Below are positions 57,333-64,000 of a stretch of 64,000 nt of DNA, in pieces. The number at the start of each line of letters is the position of its first letter. Positions within the stretch are counted from its first letter, which is position 1. Location of the stretch: contig OY986970.1 of NCBI GenBank assembly GCA_963920575.1, positions 2,002,959-2,066,958 on the forward strand, written 5' to 3'. Made by a program: the position numbers and the translations under genes. The notes under the pieces were generated by a model, which was not told the origin of the DNA, did not search any database, and saw only the letters and a list, made by a program, of their open reading frames with translations. Source of the DNA: Narthecium ossifragum. Its lineage: Eukaryota > Streptophyta > Magnoliopsida > Dioscoreales > Nartheciaceae.

Positions 57333-60300
57333 ATGGTGAGTTCCTTGATTCTCCTGTATATCTCTCGATTCGTACCGTCCCTTGATCTTATAATGTCTGC
57401 TTTGCGATCTACCGATCCCTAATAACTGATGGGCTCCGCGCCCATCTTTTCATTTAGATCTGGTTTCTTTTTTAGAGTCTATATCCCCAATTTTATGACC
57501 TATTGGGGGCGGATTTCGAGTTTCTAGCGATTTTTTTGATCTTTTTAAGTGTTCTCGCATAGAATTGGTTCATGCTTCTGGCTAGAACCCTAGATTCTTG
57601 TATTTGAAGATTAAGTAATATCGGAGAGTCTCTCCTGGACACAAGTTTACAAGTAGATGGTTAGTTTGTTAAATTTGGTGGTACGATGGAATAGGAATTT
57701 TTTAGACTTTGAGTTTTGCGCTTATGAATTTAGGCTTATCACGATCAGTTTTGTGCTTTTTGCTTGATTATAACCAGATAGTTGATGCAAGTGCAGGAGG
57801 AGAATTTAGATGCTTCGATCGAATCGCTTTTGAATGTCGAAAAGCAAATGAGGCTTGCTGGCGATGTTGCTGGGACCAAGAAGGTGGTCATCGACATCGT
57901 GGAGCTTTGTTACAAGGCACGTGCATGGAAGACTCTCAACGATCAGATCGTTCTTCTGTCCAAGAGAAGAGGCCAGCTTAAGCAGGTAAATGGTTTGCGA
58001 GATTTTTTTCCCTCATGAATTTGCATTAGGTTTTGCTGTTGTTATTATGGCATGTGATTCCCTCCATATCCTTCTTTGGGCAATATCTGGTATAAATTGA
58101 GGTCATAAGTGAACCGGTGAGCTGATAATTTCCAGCTTATATGCTCACCTTTTTACTTAGCCAAGAAGAATGCTGGTTTGGAATACCAAATACCAAAACC
58201 TTTGTCAGCAAGATTTATTGATGGTAGTTTGTTTCTAACAAGAAAATCATGCCAAGACTCTTCTAGTATGTTGTGAAAGTACGCTCTGATCTTATGGCAT
58301 TTTGAAGCACTCTCTTAGAGGAAGCAAGTTGATAATTGGACGAGAAAGGTTATTCAGTGATCAAAATTCTTTTGAATGAGTGGTTCGTGCAGTTGTTCTA
58401 GACCAAAGGGAATGCATTTTTGTATTCAAGTTTGTAAAAGCTTCAATTCTCAATTCAGTGCTGATATGGATTAGTGGGTTAATCGTATGTATTAATTCCC
58501 ATGTTAACACATGGACCTTTTTGCAACTCAGAAAATTTAAATTTGATCAAGGCAGTGGTTAAGTTTCTTCAATCTCCAAAATTTGTTTGTTTGCATACTC
58601 TTATTTCTTGTCCTACACGTAGAGATTTCTTGTATATAGTTCCACAGTGCTATCTATGGGATACTCTCGTCTTCTCATTTTCATTAGCTGATTCGCAGGC
58701 GGTCACTGCAATGGTGCAGCAAGCAATGCAATATATTGATGATGCACCTGATATTGACACCCGCATAGAACTAATAAAAACACTGAACAGCATCTCTGCT
58801 GGAAAGGTATGCTTAGCTTGTTAGATGTGGCTTGCTCTAGACTTTGTTGTAGCAGTATTGGTTTCATTCTTTCATGTATTAAGCCCCTGCAAAACTTTCT
58901 AGATATATGTTGAGATTGAGAGGGCACGATTGATAAAGAAGCTCGCTAAGATCAAAGAAGAACAGGGTCTTATTGCAGAAGCTGCTGACTTAATGCAAGA
59001 AGTTGCGGTGAGTTTTTTATTCACTGTGGGTTGGCATCTATACCATTTATAAGTGGTGCTAGTTCAATGTGACGATTCTTTTCTGGTGCTTTGCTCGCCT
59101 ACTTGTTATCTCATGTGAATATTGATTTTTTGACAATCTACTACTTCAGGTGGAAACTTTTGGTGCAATGGCAAAAACGGAAAAAATAGCATTCATTCTC
59201 GAACAAGTATGGTTTCACTTATTCAACTTTCTCACCCAGTTAATGTTTGGCAAGAGGCTTTATGTTTGATGTCTTCTCATAATGTAGGTTCGTCTATGCT
59301 TAGACCGGCAGGATTATGTCCGTGCTCAAATTCTCTCAAGGAAAATCAGCACACGAGTTTTCGATGCTGATACTTCAAAGGAGAAGAAAAAGCCTAAGGA
59401 TGGGGATAATCTAGTTGAAGAGGCTTCTGCAGACATACCTACTCTTCTAGAGTTGAAATACATTTATTATGAGCTAATGATCCGGTATGGTGTTGCAGCA
59501 CTCAGTCAATACCTGGTCTTTTGATCCTCTATTTTTTCTTGCTGCCGCCGATCTCGGCTTAATTTTCCCTTTAAATGCTGTAGCCTTGATGTGTTGTGAT
59601 GACATTACTGCATGGGCTAAGGGTGTCTTACCTATCTAATATATGGGTCTTGCACTCTCGTGTTTCCGGCAGAAACTTCCTTTTTATGATCAGTGGGCTA
59701 AAGTTCATCAACTTTGCTTAATGATAGAACCAATTAGCTATTTCTTACGTAGTGAGGTTTGCCCCCTCTGTTCTGTAGAGAATGTTTAAAGTATGCAGAC
59801 CAGGATCGTTTCATATGTTAATACCGATCCATGGAAGTCAGCATGTGAAGGTCTAACTTGCTAAGAAAGATGTTGTAGTATGGACACATTCCAAAGCAAT
59901 GGCATATCATAAGTCACCTCTCTGGGATATGTGCTAATGATCGGTACTTGGTTACCAGTGACTAGCTGATAAAGATATGGCCATTTGGCTTTCTTTCTGC
60001 TCTCTTTTATAGTTTTCACCGCAGAAGGGGAAAAACATGTTATTTGTGGCAGTCTTTTTGGGTTTGCTTCAACCTGTGGCATGATTTAATGACTTCTTCT
60101 GCTAATCCACTATTGAATCTTTAATGTTACATAATAGGAGGAATCATCATGCATGTATCTGTTGAATTCCTTTGAATTGTTGTTAAACTTATAGTCTTTC
60201 AGTGGTTGAAGTATTTCATATGTGCATGTGTACTTGTTGGTAGCTACTTATGCATAATTTGATGATTTTTCCTTGTAAAAAATTCTTAAAGTTGATGCTA

Positions 60301-61658
60301 TGATCATAAAAAAAGTCTCTTTTTTGGCAATCTTTTTCCCTTTGGTTTATCCTTGTGTTATATTCTGCAGTATTGAATAACTATTAACTAGATTTTATTT
60401 CTGGTCTAGCTATCATACCCACAACAACGATTACTTGGAAATCTGCCGTTGCTACAAGGCAATATATGATATCCCATCTGTTAAAGAAGATCGAACTCAG
60501 TGGATCCCGGTAAACCATTGTGTAACCCTCATATTTGTTTTTTGGACATTTTGAACTATTGAGGTGTAACTTTTTGAACATGTAGGTTCTCAGGAAAATC
60601 TGCTGGTACCTGGTGTTGGCGCCACATGATCCAATGCAGTCAAGCCTTCTTAACTCTACCTTAGAAGACAAATATCTTTCTGAAATTCCCAACTTTCGGT
60701 GAGAGTTGTAATTATTTTTCTCACTTTCCTGTTCTGATTGCCAGTGTTTCATGGCTTAGCATACAATGGCTTAGAGATACATTTGCTTATCACACTTCTT
60801 CCTGTCTTGGGTTGTGATTTCAGTTTGCTCTTGAAGCAACTTGTTACAATGGAGGTAATTCAGTGGACAAGCCTCTGGGAGATGTATCGGGATGAGTTTG
60901 AGAACGAGAAGGACATGCTTGGTGGATCTTTAGGTCCCAAGGCAGCAGAGGATATAAGGGAGAGGATTATAGAACATGTATAGTCAACTAACAAGCTCTA
61001 GCTTTCTGTTTCATATCGAGTCCTTTGCTTTTTGTATCTTTTGTTAACTTGCATGGCGTGTTACTTCCAGAATATCTTGGTTGTGTCGAAGTACTATTCG
61101 AGGATTACCTTGAAGAGACTTTCTGAGCTGCTGTGCCTCAGCTTACAGGTTTGGTTGTCTTTATTTTTTCTACCTGGCTAACACATGTTCTGATATTGCT
61201 TTGGCATTCCCTGGGTTACAGACAGAATTCATGATGACAGACAGACTAGGCAGTGTTTGTTCTCATTACTTTCTATGAATTCAAAACAAAACATAGCACA
61301 TGTGGTTCCCTGCATCTGTTGATGTTCCTTGAGTGTGGCTTGCAACAAGCTTCCAATAGGCCACAGCATTACTTGAAAGATAGAGCGCAGTGAAGTTTTA
61401 GCACCTGTATTACTCAACTTGTTTTGTTTTCCCCTTCAGGAAGCTGAAAAACATCTCTCAGACATGGTGGTCTCAAAGTCCCTTGTTGCAAAGATTGATA
61501 GACCCATGGGAGTTATCTGCTTTCAGACAGCTAAAGACAGCAATGACATCCTGAACTCATGGTCAATGAGCTTGGAGAAGCTGCTAGACCTTGTTGAAAA
61601 GAGCTGCCACCAGATACACAAGGAGACTATGGTGCATAAAGCTGCTCTCAAAGCTTAA
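57333..61658 (+). CDS. RPN5: 26S proteasome non-ATPase regulatory subunit RPN5 (PSMD12)
   Basis: Eleven coding exons: 57333-57335, 57797-57985, 58699-58806, 58903-59007, 59150-59206, 59288-59484, 60410-60509, 60586-60698, 60824-60977, 61071-61148 and 61440-61658, giving 440 residues (known plant RPN5 is about 442). RPN5 is a PCI-domain subunit of the lid of the 19S particle, needed to assemble the proteasome that degrades ubiquitinated proteins. Key sequence: [70 protein letters not shown], and the PCI part [20 protein letters not shown] and [20 protein letters not shown]. The C-terminus is [16 protein letters not shown]. The coding part of exon 1 is only the ATG, followed by GTGAGT. Two acceptors keep the frame: GTGCAG at 57796 (MEENLDAS, used here) and ATAG at 57781 ([13 protein letters not shown]). 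Confidence 0.96.
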
Positions 61659-63083
61659 GGAAGTAATTAAAAAATGTCCTTTTTCAAGTTCAGCATTGAG
61701 CAAATTCTTTCTTGTTGCTGTTCCAATTTGCTTGCTCGTTTCCTATTCTTGTTGCTGTCTGTCTTTGTAGGATTTCCATTTGTAACATGATCGAGAGATC
61801 CAGAAAAGTACTAAGAAAGGATACCAATTACAATTCCCAAAGGACGCAGGCAACTCTTCTTTTTCTTTTTCTTCTGTCTTTTTGATGGGTTGAGCCCAAA
61901 GGATGCAGGCAAGTCTACTCTACAGGAAAAATGGAAGTTTTTGCCTGTTTCTCTGGATTGTTTTAGCAAATAACATCTGTTTTTAAGTTATGTATTTTTT
62001 CTACCTGCTTGGGTCTTCAGTTCTGGAGATTTTGACTCTCGGTTTCATCTGGGTCAGCTCCAAGCATATTTTACTGTTTATTCCAAGTAGGAGCTTGCCT
62101 GCTGGGTTTGACGTTATAACACCAACAGTTCATGCCCAAGACCGTCCTTGGCTAATGGGCCTACTACAAGGAATAAAACCAGCCCAGGGTAAAAGTTCGA
62201 ACCCAAGGTCTGGTTCAGCCCAGGGTAAAACTTTGAACCCAAGGTCTGGGTGATCATGCCGGGCTGAAACCAATCATGATTTGGCCCAGTGTCCTGCAAA
62301 CCCAGCCTGGCTTGATCATGCCATGCTGGCTTTAAATTCTTGTTTTCTTGATTCTAAAATATGAAGGTCAGTTCTAGCAAAGATGTTGAGTGTTGACCAA
62401 GTCCAGCCTGGGTAAGGTTCGGGTCTCGCTTTTTGACCAAAAACCAATGGGCTCAGTAGGCCGGACTTTCAGCTTCTTGGCCCATGATCATCAGTACAAT
62501 AAAGCAGCCCAATGCCTAAATTAGCAGAAAACGAATGCTGAGATTGATCATAATTAAATGCTCAAAGAAATGGCTGTGAATACAATGCACACTTACGTTG
62601 GTGTACACCATCCACACTTGATTTGGCTGACCGGTAGTCATACAAGAGAGATACAAGAAAACGTCTGTATTCTCGAAAACTCCTCCATATCTGCCTGCCA
62701 ACAAATCGACTGTACTTTGCAAAACCTTGCACGATTGCAATGACCGCGAGCTGTAAATCCCACCCAGCAGTTGTTGGTGCATGCTTAAGTTCCGAAGATA
62801 CCAGAAAAGGACGATCGCAGTATAAATAATCAAAATCAGGTAGATAAAATACATCACAACGACATGAGGTTACATTTTGTTCCCTGGAGTCACACGAGAC
62901 ATTTCGACATGTTATGATTACAGTTAAAACACAGAGAGGGTTACTCAGCTAAAACAATAGGTTTATGGAGGCATATAGCGGAGACAAGGACTGGCGATAG
63001 CTCCCGGTATTACCAGTTTTCATGGACCATCCATCCATCCATCCATCAGCTTCTTTGACGATAGAGCCTTAGGTAATCATATC
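61659..63083. other. Intergenic between convergent RPN5 and DGAT1
   Basis: Contains the two 3' UTRs. At 62180-62215 and 62216-62251 a 36-base unit is tandemly duplicated (CAGCCCAGGGTAAAA ... GAACCCAAGGTCTGG). A (CATC)n run lies near 63030-63047. No gene seen. Confidence 0.65.
62180..62251. repeat. 36-bp tandem duplication
   Basis: Two adjacent units differ at only a few bases; both contain CAGCCCAGGGTAAAA and GAACCCAAGGTCTGG. Confidence 0.85.
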
Positions 63084-63972
63084 TTACTCTGCTCTTGCCT
63101 TCCTGTTCATCACGTCATGGTAGTAAAGGAGGACACACATGGGCTGTCCCACTATACTGAAGAAGAACCAGAAGATCATGTTCCCTACCTATAAGTAGAA
63201 ATGAAAACAGGATTTAGATGACAAATTTAGTCACAAAAGTGTGAATATATACCATAGATATGCTGTCAAGGCATGCAAGAAACTGAGAAACTGAACTTTT
63301 TTCCCTATAGAAAGCATAGCATGAGAAAAAATTATTTCGGAACAATATTTCCTCAATATTCTATCTCATATCCAAAAAAACTTATTTAGCTATGCTTTCA
63401 CTCTTAATATTGATTCATCATGAAACAGGCATTATTGAACACCCGCAAAGTGATGAGATGAAGTCGACTGATTGTATGAACCCAAAAATGCTAGTTGATG
63501 ATTTGCCAAATAGCCTACTGGGAGTTGCTTCCGATAAAACCAAGGTAACAAATTGCAATTAAAGATAGAATCATGCTTTTCTCATTTCTCAGAGTCAATA
63601 CTATCCGGTATCTTTCAAGAGTACGAGAAAGAGCTAAGTTTTAGTGTAAACACCTTAATCTATTTGGGATTCAAGTTATGCTAGGTTTACACTGCATAAC
63701 TAATTTCAAGCAATTTCCAACAAAACAAGCGGAACAAATGAGCACTGATGGCCTGTTATTTGTACTCAAAAATCCAAGATTCACAGGTATTATAAACAGT
63801 ACATTTCATTTCTAAAGAAGCTGCATTTTCTGAAAGGATGGCTTTTGAAATGCATATAACCGAACCACTAAACAAAATATGCGAAGAAACAACCAAATAC
63901 AATATACTTATTACATACCACAGTATTTCTGAATTTGTTGTAGCAATAGTTTGTCAATATGACAAGGGGAAC
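63084..63972 (-). CDS. DGAT1: Diacylglycerol O-acyltransferase 1, last two exons (gene runs off the window)
   Basis: Two minus-strand exons, 63972-63919 and 63188-63084, join in frame: VPLVILTNYCYNKFRNTV, then VGNMIFWFFFSIVGQPMCVL and LYYHDVMNRKARAE, then stop. This is the C-terminus of DGAT1, the endoplasmic-reticulum MBOAT enzyme that makes triacylglycerol from diacylglycerol and acyl-CoA. The GNMIFWF...GQPMCVLLYYHD block is characteristic of plant DGAT1. The 5' exon starts after a CTGTCAG acceptor; a pyrimidine-rich intron follows to the window end. The rest of the gene lies beyond 64000. DGAT1 and RPN5 are convergent. Confidence 0.95.
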
Positions 63973-64000
63973 CTGACAGCACCAGTACAAAAAAGCAGAC

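Noticed and set aside
57709..57981. 90-residue frame overlapping RPN5 exon 2
   Set aside because: Wrong frame; the real frame gives [18 protein letters not shown] and joins the following exons.

Overview
This is a stretch of plant nuclear genome. Intron-rich genes carry plant-specific families: IQM, IQD, LOG, a plastid carbamoyl-phosphate synthase large subunit, DUF3511 and DGAT1. Gaps between genes are AT-rich and full of small transposons. The GC-rich 5' exon of the CARB gene and the Tourist-type MITEs fit a monocot, but I cannot name the species. Two runs of exactly 200 N (4973-5172 and 41878-42077) are assembly gaps, so this is a draft scaffold.

Layout. 1-5.2 kb: MITEs and Helitrons, then a gap. 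5.2-9.3 kb: IQM calmodulin-binding protein (+). 10.4-14.6 kb: a 4.2-kb Mutator-like element with a transposon-type gene and two large arrays of a GAAGTAACTACC repeat. 15-16.9 kb: Helitron, LINE remnant and a local duplication. 17.0-21.8 kb: CARB (-). 22.1-27.7 kb: a nest of Helitrons, a Mutator-like element that has captured a piece of a PYL abscisic-acid receptor gene and was later hit by a LINE, and a hAT element with a perfect 8-bp target duplication. 28.8-30.7 kb: IQD (+). 33.5-34.9 kb: LOG cytokinin-activating enzyme (+). 36.7-37.4 kb: small membrane-anchored plant-specific protein (+). 38.6-41.7 kb: casein kinase 1-like gene (-), first exon lost at the second gap. 43.5-48.2 kb: NIPA9-type magnesium transporter (-). 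52.7-53.2 kb: DUF3511 protein with a 60-bp in-frame repeat (+). 56.1-56.9 kb: Helitron cluster. 57.3-61.7 kb: proteasome lid subunit RPN5 (+). 63.1-64.0 kb: 3' end of DGAT1 (-).

The host genes do not form a pathway; they are ordinary single-copy genes. For each spliced gene I placed exon junctions by hand so that reading frames join and match family sequences remembered in outline. The most unusual content is in the mobile DNA: the PYL-capturing Mutator-like element with a datable nested LINE, the repeat-flanked transposon gene at 10.4-14.6 kb, and a Helitron family whose members insert precisely against the 5' ends of other members. No bacterial-type system, CRISPR array, rRNA gene or confident tRNA gene was seen.
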